NCBI GenBank assembly: GCA_050008495.1
Contig: JBEKMN010000038.1
Location: 1 to 64,000 of the forward strand
Length of the DNA: 64,000 nt
Source: CAVROP01 sp050008495
GTDB lineage: Bacteria > Acidobacteriota > Terriglobia > UBA7540
Direction: 5' to 3'
A model generated the notes under the pieces. That model made no database searches, was not told the origin of the DNA, and saw only the letters and a program-made list of their open reading frames with translations. This document shows positions 52,350 to 60,373 of this stretch, piece after piece. Each line of letters opens with the position of its first letter. Positions within the stretch are counted from its first letter, which is position 1. Both the position numbers and the translations under genes were made by a program.

Positions 52350-53315
52350 CTACCCCCCGACCTCATCGAATCGCACCGCCCGAGTGTCTTGCTCTTTTCC
52401 TGTCGGCATGGTCAGCGGCTTGTACAGTTCCGGGCGGCGGGTCTTGATCCATCGCCGGCCAGTGCTTTGTTCGAGCAGGGAAGCGTCCAGATCGGCCACC
52501 ACCATATCGTCATCGGCCTTCCAGGTTTCTGCCAAGATGCGGCCGTAGGGATCGAGGATCATGGCATTGCCCGTCCGGACCTCGTCGTCATCAATGCCGA
52601 CGCCGTTGCTGAATACCAGGAACAGTCCATTGTCGTGCGCGCGTGAGGGGAGCCAGCGCATCAGCCAAGCGCGTCCCTTATCGCCGCGGAGTTCAGCCTC
52701 GATCGCCGCGGGGTCTTCGCGGCGATTCTCCCAGAGGCTGCGGTCGATCCGTCCCATGAGATGAGGATTCCTGGAGGTGACTCCGCCCGTCTGGTGAGGC
52801 GCCAGGAGGACCTCGGCTCCCTGCAAGGCGACGATGCGAACGTTTTCGTTAATGTTGACGTCGTAGCAGATCAGGACGCCCACGCGGCAGCCGTGCGGAT
52901 CGTCGAATACGGTGAATTCGGACCCGGGAATTATCTCATCATGCTCGAAGGCGTGTATCTTCCGGTGCAGTCGCCAGTCGCCGTTGGGCATCGCCACCAC
53001 GTAGGTGTTGTGGAGTTCGCCACGAGCGTCCACTTCCAATAGACCGGCACCGATGGTCAGTCCGGACTGCCGAGCGAGGGCCAGCAGCGCCTGGGAAGAG
53101 GGGCCCTCCGGTACGGGTTCGGCCAGTTCGTGCAATTGCCGGTGTGAGAGGTTTCGCAGAAACCAGTAGCCGATAATGCAGCACTCCGGGAAGGCGATGA
53201 TTTCCACCTTTCGGGCGGCGGCATCCTCGACAAAGCGCCGTATCTTCTCCAGATTCTTCATCTTGTTGCCCGGCGCATGCTCAAATTGCACGGCGCTTAC
53301 CCTGATGTTTCTCAT
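52350..53315 (-). CDS. Carbon-nitrogen hydrolase (nitrilase superfamily)
   Basis: A 321-residue nitrilase-fold enzyme with the catalytic triad E44 (AFPECC), K119 (LHRKIHAF) and C150 (VLICYDVN). Flanking blocks are LTIGAGLLEVDARGELHNTY, GSEFTVFDDPHGCRVGVL and NAMILDPYGRILAE. A long insertion (about 185-230, SLWENRREDPAAIEAELRGD) is unusual. The amide or nitrile substrate is unknown. It is transcribed downstream of the pseudo-peptidase gene, with a gap of 15 bases. Confidence 0.9.
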   Translation of the reverse strand: MRNIRVSAVQFEHAPGNKMKNLEKIRRFVEDAAARKVEIIAFPECCIIGYWFLRNLSHRQLHELAEPVPEGPSSQALLALARQSGLTIGAGLLEVDARGELHNTYVVAMPNGDWRLHRKIHAFEHDEIIPGSEFTVFDDPHGCRVGVLICYDVNINENVRIVALQGAEVLLAPHQTGGVTSRNPHLMGRIDRSLWENRREDPAAIEAELRGDKGRAWLMRWLPSRAHDNGLFLVFSNGVGIDDDEVRTGNAMILDPYGRILAETWKADDDMVVADLDASLLEQSTGRRWIKTRRPELYKPLTMPTGKEQDTRAVRFDEVGG

Positions 53316-53330
53316 AGAAGTCCTCAGTGG

Positions 53331-53858
53331 TCAGATCACCACTCCCTCCAGGCGGAAGCGCCGCTTGACGGGAGTGAACGGAGGGACAGGTTTAGGTTGA
53401 ACTCGTGGGACCTTGTCGCGCCAGAAGCTGCGGAATTCACCCTTTTCTCCCGTGCGATAGTAATGCAGCAGATATGCCTCATCGCACGCCGCATAGTCGG
53501 AAAACCATTGGTCAATGTCTGTGATGCCGATCTGGTGAAGCATCTGGAGCGCATAGGCCGCCGCCTCACGCTCGTAGGTAAGGATGGCGGGAATAGCCCC
53601 CTTCGCTACAGGGGGCCGGTAGCGGCTCCCCAATTCGAACGCTCGCGGGTCGACGTTCCATTGGGCGGTGTGGCCGAAAAGGTGGGCCAGGAGGAAGAGG
53701 CGCTGTTCGGCGTCACAAGCTGGATCAATGTGAATCTCCGCGCCGTCTAAATCGCCGATGAGCGGGTCGGGGATATCTCTGATGACGACGCGAATGCCGT
53801 AGATACGTTCCAAGCATTCCTGCACCCGAGCGAAGTACTCTGCAAAGGGAATCAGCAC
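53331..53858 (-). CDS. ImmA/IrrE-like protein with a degenerate metallopeptidase motif
   Basis: A 175-residue protein resembling IrrE/ImmA-type zinc peptidases: a beta-hairpin (AEIHIDPACDAEQR), then LLAHLFGHTAQW and, later, YEREAAAYALQML, which fits the third-ligand helix (E98). In the HExxH position the sequence is H59-L-F-G-H63: both histidines are kept but the catalytic Glu is Leu. It is thus probably a non-catalytic zinc-binding protein, or a related fold. It probably shares an operon with the nitrilase-family gene. Confidence 0.65.
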   Translation of the reverse strand: MLIPFAEYFARVQECLERIYGIRVVIRDIPDPLIGDLDGAEIHIDPACDAEQRLFLLAHLFGHTAQWNVDPRAFELGSRYRPPVAKGAIPAILTYEREAAAYALQMLHQIGITDIDQWFSDYAACDEAYLLHYYRTGEKGEFRSFWRDKVPRVQPKPVPPFTPVKRRFRLEGVVI

Positions 53859-53947
53859 ACAGCCATTCTACTCGGAATTCACCGTTCAGAATTCACCATT
53901 CCTTGTGCTTCTTGGCAAATCACGCGGACTTGTGTACGCTCATTTCC

Positions 53948-54859
53948 ATGCAGCGGAAATTCACGATTGGCCTGATCCAGATGGCGTGTACTCCTGAGCC
54001 GGAGGAGAATCTGCGCCGGGCGGAGTCGCGTGTGGCGGCGGCCGCAGAAGAAGGAGCCGAGGTTATTTGCCTGCCGGAGCTTTTCCACTCCCAATATTTC
54101 TGCCAGCGGGAAGACGCGACGCTGTTTGACCTCGCGGAAACCGTGCCAGGGCCCAGCACGCAGGCGCTGGGAAAAATCGCCAAGGAAAAGCAAGTTGTGG
54201 TCATCGCGCCGGTATTCGAACGGCGCGCGGCGGGGGTTTATCACAACAGCGCCGCGATCATCGACGCCAATGGCGAAGTGGCGGGCCTCTACCGGAAAAT
54301 GCACATCCCGGACGACCCGGCCTATTACGAGAAGTTTTATTTCACCCCCGGCGATCTTGGCTTTCGGGCTTTCGACACCCGCTCGGGACGCATCGCGGCG
54401 CTGATTTGCTGGGACCAGTGGTATCCGGAAGGCGCGCGCCTGGCGTCGCTCCAGGGCGCGAGCGTTTTGTTTTATCCCACGGCCATTGGCTGGCACCCGC
54501 ACGAGAAAGCGCCATACGGCGATTCCCAACGCGATGCCTGGCGAACCATCCAGCGCAGCCACGCCATCGCCAACGGCGTGTACGTGGCGGCGGTGAATCG
54601 CGTCGGATTCGAGAAGCCGGCCGATGCGCAGGGAGCGGGGCTGGAGTTCTGGGGAACCTCCTTTGTTGCTGATCCGTTCGGCGTGGTGCTTAAAGAGGCC
54701 TCCACGGATCGCGAGGAACTTGTGCTTGCGGCGGTGGACCTCGAGCGCCTTGAGGAGGTACGCCGGAATTGGCCATTCTTCCGCGATCGGCGGATCGACG
54801 CGTATGCGGGAATAACTCAACGATTCCTGGATGAAGAAACGTGGCACAAAGAGGAGTAA
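53948..54859 (+). CDS. aguB: N-carbamoylputrescine amidase
   Basis: A 303-residue nitrilase-superfamily enzyme. The triad is E44 (CLPELFHSQYF), K117 (YRKMHIPDDP) and C154 (LICWDQWYPE). The HIPDDPAYYEKFYFTPGD and GWHPHEKAPYGDSQRDAW blocks are typical of AguB, which converts N-carbamoylputrescine to putrescine, CO2 and ammonia. The ATG at 53948 gives the normal length. Its usual partner, agmatine deiminase, is not in the window. Confidence 0.93.
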   Translation: MQRKFTIGLIQMACTPEPEENLRRAESRVAAAAEEGAEVICLPELFHSQYFCQREDATLFDLAETVPGPSTQALGKIAKEKQVVVIAPVFERRAAGVYHNSAAIIDANGEVAGLYRKMHIPDDPAYYEKFYFTPGDLGFRAFDTRSGRIAALICWDQWYPEGARLASLQGASVLFYPTAIGWHPHEKAPYGDSQRDAWRTIQRSHAIANGVYVAAVNRVGFEKPADAQGAGLEFWGTSFVADPFGVVLKEASTDREELVLAAVDLERLEEVRRNWPFFRDRRIDAYAGITQRFLDEETWHKEE

Positions 54860-54949
54860 AGAAGGAACGCGAAGAAGCCACGCAAACCCAAGCCCCCCCT
54901 CACCCCGCCGGATCCGCCCTACTGCCCACCTGCCTAGCTGCCCATCTGC

Positions 54950-55333
54950 CTACTGCCCATCTGCCCACTGCCCCCCAAGGTGTTGCCGAATCTGCTCGAC
55001 GAGTTTTCCCAGATCCACAGGACGAAACAGGAGCCTCTCGAAGCCGCGACCGTCGAGGCCGCCCGTCACAATTGAAGTGTGGCTGGCGATGATCCAGATC
55101 GGGATGCGTGTTGCCCAACTCGCCAGGGAATCGACATCTGCGGAGGGGTGGTCGCTAGCGGAGACCTCGGCGACGAGAAGCGCCGGCCGAACGGGATAAA
55201 ACTCGAGCTGCGCCAAGGCTTCTCGAACGGTCTCGAAAGCTTCGACGCTGACGCCTTCCTCGAGCAATTGGGCGCGAAGCAGGGCGCGAGCTTGCCAGTC
55301 CTTGCCGGCGAGAAACACTTGAGCCACGAGCAC
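54950..55333 (-). CDS. Receiver-like domain protein, degenerate
   Basis: A 127-residue CheY-like fold read from a GTG; upstream codons come from a repeat and are excluded. The core is FLAGKDWQARALLRAQLLEE, FETVREALAQLEFYPVRPALLVAEVS, IPIWIIASHTSI and LLFRPVDLGKLVEQIRQHL. The phospho-acceptor Asp is replaced (LLVAEVS) and the acidic pocket is poor, so it is likely a pseudo-receiver. The final residues enter repeat DNA (GGQWADGQ). The start is uncertain. Confidence 0.55.
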   Translation of the reverse strand: MLVAQVFLAGKDWQARALLRAQLLEEGVSVEAFETVREALAQLEFYPVRPALLVAEVSASDHPSADVDSLASWATRIPIWIIASHTSIVTGGLDGRGFERLLFRPVDLGKLVEQIRQHLGGQWADGQ

Positions 55334-55342
55334 ATTATAAGA

Positions 55343-55432
55343 GGATTCAGGAGTCGGAATTCGGGATTCAGGGCCTTCCACCGCATTGGCCTACGTCGGG
55401 CCTGAATCCTGAATCCCGAATCCTGAATCCTG
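55343..55432. repeat. GATTCAGGAGTCGGAATTCG inverted array
   Basis: GGATTCAGGAGTCGGAATTC words at 55345-55368 are followed by CCTGAATCCTGAATCCCGAA words near 55400-55432 in inverted orientation, ahead of the ArsA-type gene. They also extend the receiver-like frame. Confidence 0.75.
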
Positions 55433-55480
55433 CCTTTATGCTAATCTGATGATTGGGGCGGCGAGCCGAGAGGCGACGGC

Positions 55481-56707
55481 ATGCGCATTATTCTATACAC
55501 AGGAAAGGGCGGGGTAGGAAAGACCAGCATCTCTGCCGCCACAGGCCTGGAACTCGCCCGGCGCGGTTATCGCACCCTCGTAATGTCCATCGACCCGGCC
55601 CACTCTCTAAGCGACGCCTTCGATCTCGAGAAGCGCTTGATGGATCACGAGGCCGGACAACTGGTGAACATCTCGAAGAACCTCTGGATTCAGGAAGTGG
55701 ACGTCCAGGAAGAGATCTCGAGGCACTGGAACTCTGTCTACGCCTATGTTTCAGGTCTGCTGAATGTTTCGGGGCTCGAGCAGACCTTGGCCGAAGAGCT
55801 GGCTATTTTTCCGGGCATGGAGGAAGTCAGCTCGCTCTTATACGTGAATCAATACGTGCGCGAGAAGCAGTTCGACGTGATGCTGCTGGACTGCGCGCCC
55901 ACGGGCGAGTCGTTACGCTTCGTCAGCATCCCGACGACGCTCGAGTGGTACATGTCCAAGCTGTTTAAGATCGAGCGGCGGGTGATGAAGGTGGTGCGCC
56001 CCATGATCGGCACGGTGGCCGGCGTGCCCTTGCCACAGGAGGAGTACTTCGAGAACCTGGAGTCGCTCCACCGCAAGCTGGCCGGCATCGACCAACTCTT
56101 GGCCGATCCGAAGATCACCACGGTGCGCCTGGTGACCAACCCGGAGAAGGTGGTACTGAAGGAAACGCAGCGGGCCTTTACCTATTTCTGCTTGTTCGGG
56201 TTGACTATTGATGCCGTGATCGTGAACCGGATTCTGCCCGATAAGGTGCGCGATAGCTTTTTTAATTCCTGGAGGGACACACAGGAACGCTGGACGCAGT
56301 CTATCGAGGAATTCTTCGCGCCGGTGCCGGTTTGGCGGGTGCCCCTGTTCGAGGACGAAGTTCTGGGCACCGAACGTTTGAGAAAGCTGGGCAGGGCGCT
56401 CTATGGCGATCTGGACCCGTCGAAGCGGTTTTTCAACGAATCGCCGTACCGCTTTCGCAAAGTGAACGGCAAATACGAACTTCACCTCAAATTGCCTTTC
56501 GTGTCTAGCGACGATATTAACCTTCATAAGAAATTAGACGAGCTCATCATCCGAGTGGGGGGAGTAAAGCGGCATGTGTCATTGCCGCAGAGGATCGCCC
56601 ACTGTGAACCTCTGAGCGCTCGTGTCCAGGATGGTGAGCTGGTGGTAGTCCTGGGGAGGAACAATGCCGAACACGAAACGAAATCGCCGAACCCGCGCCC
56701 GGCGTGA
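55481..56707 (+). CDS. ArsA/Get3-type ATPase
   Basis: A 408-residue ATPase of the ArsA/Get3 family. The deviant Walker A is GKGGVGKTS (8-16), switch I DPAHSLSDAF (39-48), switch II LLDCAPTGESLR (about 134-145). The region after 300 carries GTERLRKLGRALYGDL and the beta-rich C-terminal extension (LHLKLPFVSSDDINL), typical of bacterial single-domain members with an alpha-crystallin-like tail. The metal-binding Cys pattern of arsenite pumps is not present, so this is not evidence of arsenic resistance. Function may be membrane-protein handling. Confidence 0.9.
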   Translation: MRIILYTGKGGVGKTSISAATGLELARRGYRTLVMSIDPAHSLSDAFDLEKRLMDHEAGQLVNISKNLWIQEVDVQEEISRHWNSVYAYVSGLLNVSGLEQTLAEELAIFPGMEEVSSLLYVNQYVREKQFDVMLLDCAPTGESLRFVSIPTTLEWYMSKLFKIERRVMKVVRPMIGTVAGVPLPQEEYFENLESLHRKLAGIDQLLADPKITTVRLVTNPEKVVLKETQRAFTYFCLFGLTIDAVIVNRILPDKVRDSFFNSWRDTQERWTQSIEEFFAPVPVWRVPLFEDEVLGTERLRKLGRALYGDLDPSKRFFNESPYRFRKVNGKYELHLKLPFVSSDDINLHKKLDELIIRVGGVKRHVSLPQRIAHCEPLSARVQDGELVVVLGRNNAEHETKSPNPRPA

Positions 56708-56933
56708 GCCGGCCAGCGCGGGGATTCCATCCTGCGCCGTTTGGATGTTGCGAGAACTGGGCCCGCTCCTGAGCCGGCTCAAACCGCCACGCACCCGGTC
56801 GGCGAAGCACCTGCGCAACGCCGCGATTGAAGTTCTGGAGGCCATGCGCACGCTGCTAGATGAGAGCATTGAATGGCTGCGCAAGGAAGGCCGGTCGGAG
56901 GCGGAGTTGAAGCGGATTCACGTGAGTGGATAA
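56664..56933 (+). CDS. Small basic protein, unknown, overlapping the ArsA-type gene
   Basis: An 89-residue protein starting within the last codons of the ArsA-type gene, with GGGGAGGAAC immediately before its ATG. The N-terminus is strongly basic (KRNRRTRARREPASAG) and the rest is an amphipathic helix pair (LRNAAIEVLEAMRTLLDESIEWLRKEGRSEAELKR). It may bind nucleic acid or the ATPase; no family is recognised. Translational coupling with the ATPase is likely. Confidence 0.7.
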   Translation: MPNTKRNRRTRARREPASAGIPSCAVWMLRELGPLLSRLKPPRTRSAKHLRNAAIEVLEAMRTLLDESIEWLRKEGRSEAELKRIHVSG

Positions 56934-56940
56934 GCGGCTG

Positions 56941-57088
56941 GTGTCAGTTGTCCGTGGTCCGTTGTCAGTTGTCGGGCGTCCACTAACGGTTGTGGGCGCT
57001 CACAAGTGGACGCCTGATGATCAGTGCGTTCTGATGAGCAATCAACCCTCTGCGCCCAACTGACCACGGACAAAGGACCACGGACGAC
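56941..57088. repeat. GTCAGTTGTCCGTGGTCCGT inverted array
   Basis: GTCAGTTGTCCGTGGTCCGT at 56943-56962, with further words, faces CCACGGACAAAGGACCACGG near 57064-57083 and a GTGGGCGCTCACAAGTG core. It separates the ArsA operon from the TIGR01777 gene. Confidence 0.75.
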
Positions 57089-57105
57089 TGACACCTGGTT
57101 TTCAC

Positions 57106-58005
57106 ATGAACATTCTTATCAGCGGCTCAAGCGGGCTGATTGGGCAAGCGCTTATTCCTGTGCTCAAGAGCGGCGGGCATAGCGTGGCTTCTTTGGTGAG
57201 ATTCAAGCCGCAACCCGGGGCGCCCCTGGTGTACTGGAACCCGGCCGGAGGGGAAATCGACAGCTCGAAGCTGGAAGGATTCGACGCGGTCATTCATCTG
57301 GCGGGCGAATCTGTCTCCGGCCGGTGGACGTTTGCCAAGAAGCAGGCTATCCGTGAGAGCCGCGTGCGAGGCACACGAGTCCTGAGTGAAGCACTCGCGA
57401 AGGCTTCCCGGCGGCCAAGGGCGCTGGTGGCGGCGTCGGCCAGCGGTTACTACGGTGATCGCGGCGATGAGGTGCTGAGGGAAGACAGCGCACCAGGAAC
57501 GTCCTTTCTTTCCCGGGTGTGCCAGGAATGGGAAGTTGGGACCAAGCCTGCGGCCGAAGCCGGGATTCGAGTTGTGAATCTCAGGATCGGGTTGGTCCTG
57601 AGTCGCGCCGGCGGAGGGCTGGCGAAGATGCTGCCTGCGTTCACGATGGGCGTGGGTGGCAAGATCGGGTCGGGAAAGCAATACATGAGCTGGATTGACA
57701 TCGATGACCTGGTCCGAATATTCCTGTTCGCGGCGACCACCGAGACGCTCAGCGGTCCGGCGAACGCAGCGGCGCCTAACCCCGTTACGAACTCGGAATA
57801 CACCAAGGCGCTTGGCCGGGTTCTCGGGCGCCCCACTATCGTCCCCATGCCCGCCTTCGCGGTACGCCTGGTATTCGGAGAAATGGGAGAGGAATTGCTA
57901 CTGGCGAGCGCTCGCATGGAGCCTGCGCGACTCCTGAGCGCAGGATACCAGTTCCGCTTTCCGCAACTCGAGGGCGCGTTGCGGCATTTGCTGAAGAGAA
58001 TATAA
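57106..58005 (+). CDS. TIGR01777-family NAD-dependent epimerase/dehydratase
   Basis: A 299-residue extended SDR protein. The nucleotide motif GSSGLIGQ (7-14), VIHLAGESVSGRWTFAKK (about 62-79) and the SASGYYGDRGDE catalytic region are diagnostic of TIGR01777 (YfcH/SULA-related) proteins, whose substrate is unknown. The C-terminal DUF1731-like end is FGEMGEELLLASARMEPARL. It starts soon after a repeat array, probably with its own promoter, and converges with the rhomboid gene. Confidence 0.92.
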   Translation: MNILISGSSGLIGQALIPVLKSGGHSVASLVRFKPQPGAPLVYWNPAGGEIDSSKLEGFDAVIHLAGESVSGRWTFAKKQAIRESRVRGTRVLSEALAKASRRPRALVAASASGYYGDRGDEVLREDSAPGTSFLSRVCQEWEVGTKPAAEAGIRVVNLRIGLVLSRAGGGLAKMLPAFTMGVGGKIGSGKQYMSWIDIDDLVRIFLFAATTETLSGPANAAAPNPVTNSEYTKALGRVLGRPTIVPMPAFAVRLVFGEMGEELLLASARMEPARLLSAGYQFRFPQLEGALRHLLKRI

Positions 58006-58081
58006 AGCCACGTGGACGCTTGCCGTGCCCGAGTCGGCTGTTCCGCACCGTCTCCGGCAACCATAAGCCAACGTAATTCTT

Positions 58082-58122
58082 CGTGCCCTCTGTGCCTTAA
58101 AAGACTCAACACAGAGGGCACG
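58082..58122. terminator. Long perfect hairpin between convergent genes
   Basis: CGTGCCCTCTGTG (58082-58094) and CACAGAGGGCACG (58110-58122), a 13-bp stem with a 15-base loop, between the TIGR01777 and rhomboid genes. It is likely a bidirectional terminator of repeat origin; no T-run. Confidence 0.5.
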
Positions 58123-58236
58123 GAGCCTCTGGGACCCCTGTGTTAACTCTTTTCTCAGGCATGGAGAACACTGGGAAGTAAACTCAACGGTTCAACACGG
58201 TCGCAGGGATAGGCGCTACTGAGTACCCAGTTCTGC

Positions 58237-58941
58237 CTACTGCACTTCGACAACTGCGCCTCCGTGGGCAGGTTCGAGTATCAACGCCAGGACTAAACCC
58301 GTCAGGAAACCTCCCACATGAGCCCACCACGCTACCCCGCCGCCGGTTGCGGATTGGATCGCCAGCATCTGGTAGCCGGTCACGAACTGAATCAGGAACC
58401 AGTAGCCAAGCACCAGAACGGCAGGTAGCTCGACTCTCCAAAAGAAGAAGATCAGGAAGAAAAGAGTGGTAATTCGGGCGCGGGGAAAGCAGATGAAGTA
58501 GGCGCCGAGCACTCCGGCGATCGCGCCGCTTGCGCCGATGCTCGGCAGGCGCGACCCGGCGTTAAGGAGAATGTGCAAACTTGCGCCGGCGAAACCCGAA
58601 AGGAGGTAAAGCAGAAGGAACTTGAGGTGGCCATAGCGGTCTTCCACGCTCCGCCCGAAGACAAACAGGAACAACATGTTCCCGAGCAGGTGTAGCCATC
58701 CCCCGTGCAGGAACATCGACACGAGGACCGGAACAAAAAAGCCGTCCAGGGTCAGGTTCTTGAATCCATGAAGACTGACGTATCGCGCCGGGACAATTCC
58801 ATAAACGAAAACCAGGCGGTTAATGCCCTGGCCCTGAGCCAGTTCAAGCAGGAAGACCCACACATTGGCGATGATGAGCGCAAGGGTAATGGTCCAGAAG
58901 TTCCGCCGCCGGATGTGGTCGGTGAGGGGGAGGGGAACCAT
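58237..58941 (-). CDS. Rhomboid-family intramembrane serine protease
   Basis: A 234-residue membrane protein with six to seven helices. The catalytic dyad is S138 in GASGAIAG and H208 in WWAHVGGF; HLLGN (84-88) gives the oxyanion-hole helix with His84 and Asn88. It cleaves membrane proteins within the bilayer. The C-terminal tail is short and acidic. The ATG is at the end of an extended GGGGAGGGG stretch on the minus strand. Substrates are unknown. Confidence 0.92.
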   Translation of the reverse strand: MVPLPLTDHIRRRNFWTITLALIIANVWVFLLELAQGQGINRLVFVYGIVPARYVSLHGFKNLTLDGFFVPVLVSMFLHGGWLHLLGNMLFLFVFGRSVEDRYGHLKFLLLYLLSGFAGASLHILLNAGSRLPSIGASGAIAGVLGAYFICFPRARITTLFFLIFFFWRVELPAVLVLGYWFLIQFVTGYQMLAIQSATGGGVAWWAHVGGFLTGLVLALILEPAHGGAVVEVQ

Positions 58942-59056
58942 AGAAAAAGCAGTTCAAATGGCAAATGGCAAATCTAAAACCATTTGAATTTTGCCGTTTG
59001 AAATTGTCTTCCAAGGCGCGGTCGTGGCTTGGGGAAATGGAAGGAACGCCAGGCGG

Positions 59057-59260
59057 CTAAGTTGTCTGCTTTGCCTTGGTCTTTTCCAACTCCAGTTCCA
59101 TCTCCTTCATCTTTTCTAGGTGCGCCATCTCTTTGGTGCGCATCTCTTGCTGGATCCGGAGTTCCTTCTCACGAAACTTAAACCACCCACCAATCGCCAC
59201 CACCGCGATGATCATCACCCATATACCGTTATGGCCGATCACCGAAATGATATCGTGCAT
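59057..59260 (-). CDS. Small membrane protein with coiled-coil tail
   Basis: A 67-residue protein: one N-terminal membrane helix (about 5-27, IGHNGIWVMIIAVVAIGGWF) and a long charged helix (REKELRIQQEMRTKEMAHLE) continuing to KTKAKQTT. It resembles small phage-shock-type or scaffold proteins; no family is certain. GAGAGGGCAAG precedes the ATG. Confidence 0.75.
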   Translation of the reverse strand: MHDIISVIGHNGIWVMIIAVVAIGGWFKFREKELRIQQEMRTKEMAHLEKMKEMELELEKTKAKQTT

Positions 59261-59546
59261 CTTGCCCTCTCTGCTGAACTACAGACCGGCTGACGCTGAC
59301 CAGCATTACTGGCAAGCGGCTTGCCAGACGGACCGCTAAGCACATGCCAGCATCCCCCAAACGCCACGGCCGCACAGATTATACGCCGAGCCTTGATCGA
59401 AGTCGATTGGACTTTTCGAACTGGATAGGCTATGAGGCGAATCTGGGCAAGACTCTCAGAACGCTGTAGACAAGCGCCTGGCGGGCCGCACGAACGGCCC
59501 GCCAAGTCGGCCGCCAACCTTCAGCAGAGAAGCTCAGCCTGACGTG

Positions 59547-59960
59547 TTACTGGTTGAAAACCAATATCTTGTTTGAAGCCGCCAAGCGAATCTCGACCAG
59601 GGACATGGTTCCATCCGGCGCCGTGTTATAGACAACTGCGAGCGGGTCGGAGACGTTGGCTCCTTCAGATGCCTTGTCGGGCGTTACCAGCGTCATGCTG
59701 CGGTAGTTGCCCTTGCGGGTCAGAACCGTGCCATCTGTGGAGAGGACAACCTTGCGGTGCTGCGAGAATACCACCGTGGCTTCAGGATTGTGAACATCCC
59801 AACGGACAGTGTAGTGGCCTGCTGGAAGAGTGGTCCCATTCACAACGATATTATGAGCAAAGGTGACACTCTCGGAGTTCTTGGCTAAGCACGAAACGCC
59901 GGTTGCCAGAACCAGCGCCACTGACAGAACTGCCGTTCCGATATACTTTGTGAAATTCAT
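59547..59960 (-). CDS. Small secreted protein, paralogue A of a local family
   Basis: A 137-residue protein with a signal peptide (MNFTKYIGTAVLSVALVLATG, cleavage near CLAKN). The mature part matches the paralogues at 62245, 63020 and 63551: NGTTLPAGHYTVRWDVHNPE, ATVVFSQHRKVVLS, AVVYNTAPDG, LVEIRLAASNKILVFNQ. It has an extra segment of about 20 residues (TLVTPDKASEGANV) before the VVY strand. Function is unknown; it is a small beta-rich periplasmic protein. GGAGAGGAGAAC precedes the ATG. Confidence 0.78.
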   Translation of the reverse strand: MNFTKYIGTAVLSVALVLATGVSCLAKNSESVTFAHNIVVNGTTLPAGHYTVRWDVHNPEATVVFSQHRKVVLSTDGTVLTRKGNYRSMTLVTPDKASEGANVSDPLAVVYNTAPDGTMSLVEIRLAASNKILVFNQ

Positions 59961-60373
59961 CTTTGTTCTCCTCTCCGTCTCCATTTGATTTTTCGCGATC
60001 CGGCCCTGGTTGTTTGCAACTGAACGCGTCATCCGCCGCGGCCTCGACCGGTTTTCCGGTCGCCCCCGCGTCTCAACTCAGGCCGTGTCGCTGATCGAGC
60101 CCTGTCTTATGAACCCACTTTCGCGCCGTTCCCCGGCAGGGTCAATGGACGGGGGATGAATTCCGGATGAACTCTGTATGAACCGGTATTCTGAACGAAG
60201 CCTTGGACTTCCTCGGGCAGTGTGAAAGTAGCGCTGACCTTCAGAGCCTGCCCTGAGCGAAGCGAAGGGTCGGCACATGCGGCCTGGACAGGCTGCGGAA
60301 GAACCTGCTCCCTTATTAACCCGAGCTGAACTTTCCTTTCAGCACAAAACTTGCTAAAGTCGTAACAGGGTCC
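59961..60373. other. Gap between paralogue A and the winged-helix regulator
   Basis: Contains a 7-bp perfect hairpin CGACCGG-tttt-CCGGTCG (60045-60062), a partial CTGAGCGAAGCGAAG unit near 60251-60265, and the promoter side of the regulator at 60320-60373 (a GCTGAA...TTCAGC dyad near 60325-60343 and a TAAAGT box near 60355). No gene is seen. Confidence 0.5.

Noticed and set aside
53879..54847. 322-codon minus-strand open frame opposite aguB
   Set aside because: It lies wholly within aguB, which has a complete catalytic triad and normal length.
55481..56707. Arsenite-export ATPase
   Set aside because: The metal-binding cysteine set is missing and there is no arsB/arsR neighbour.
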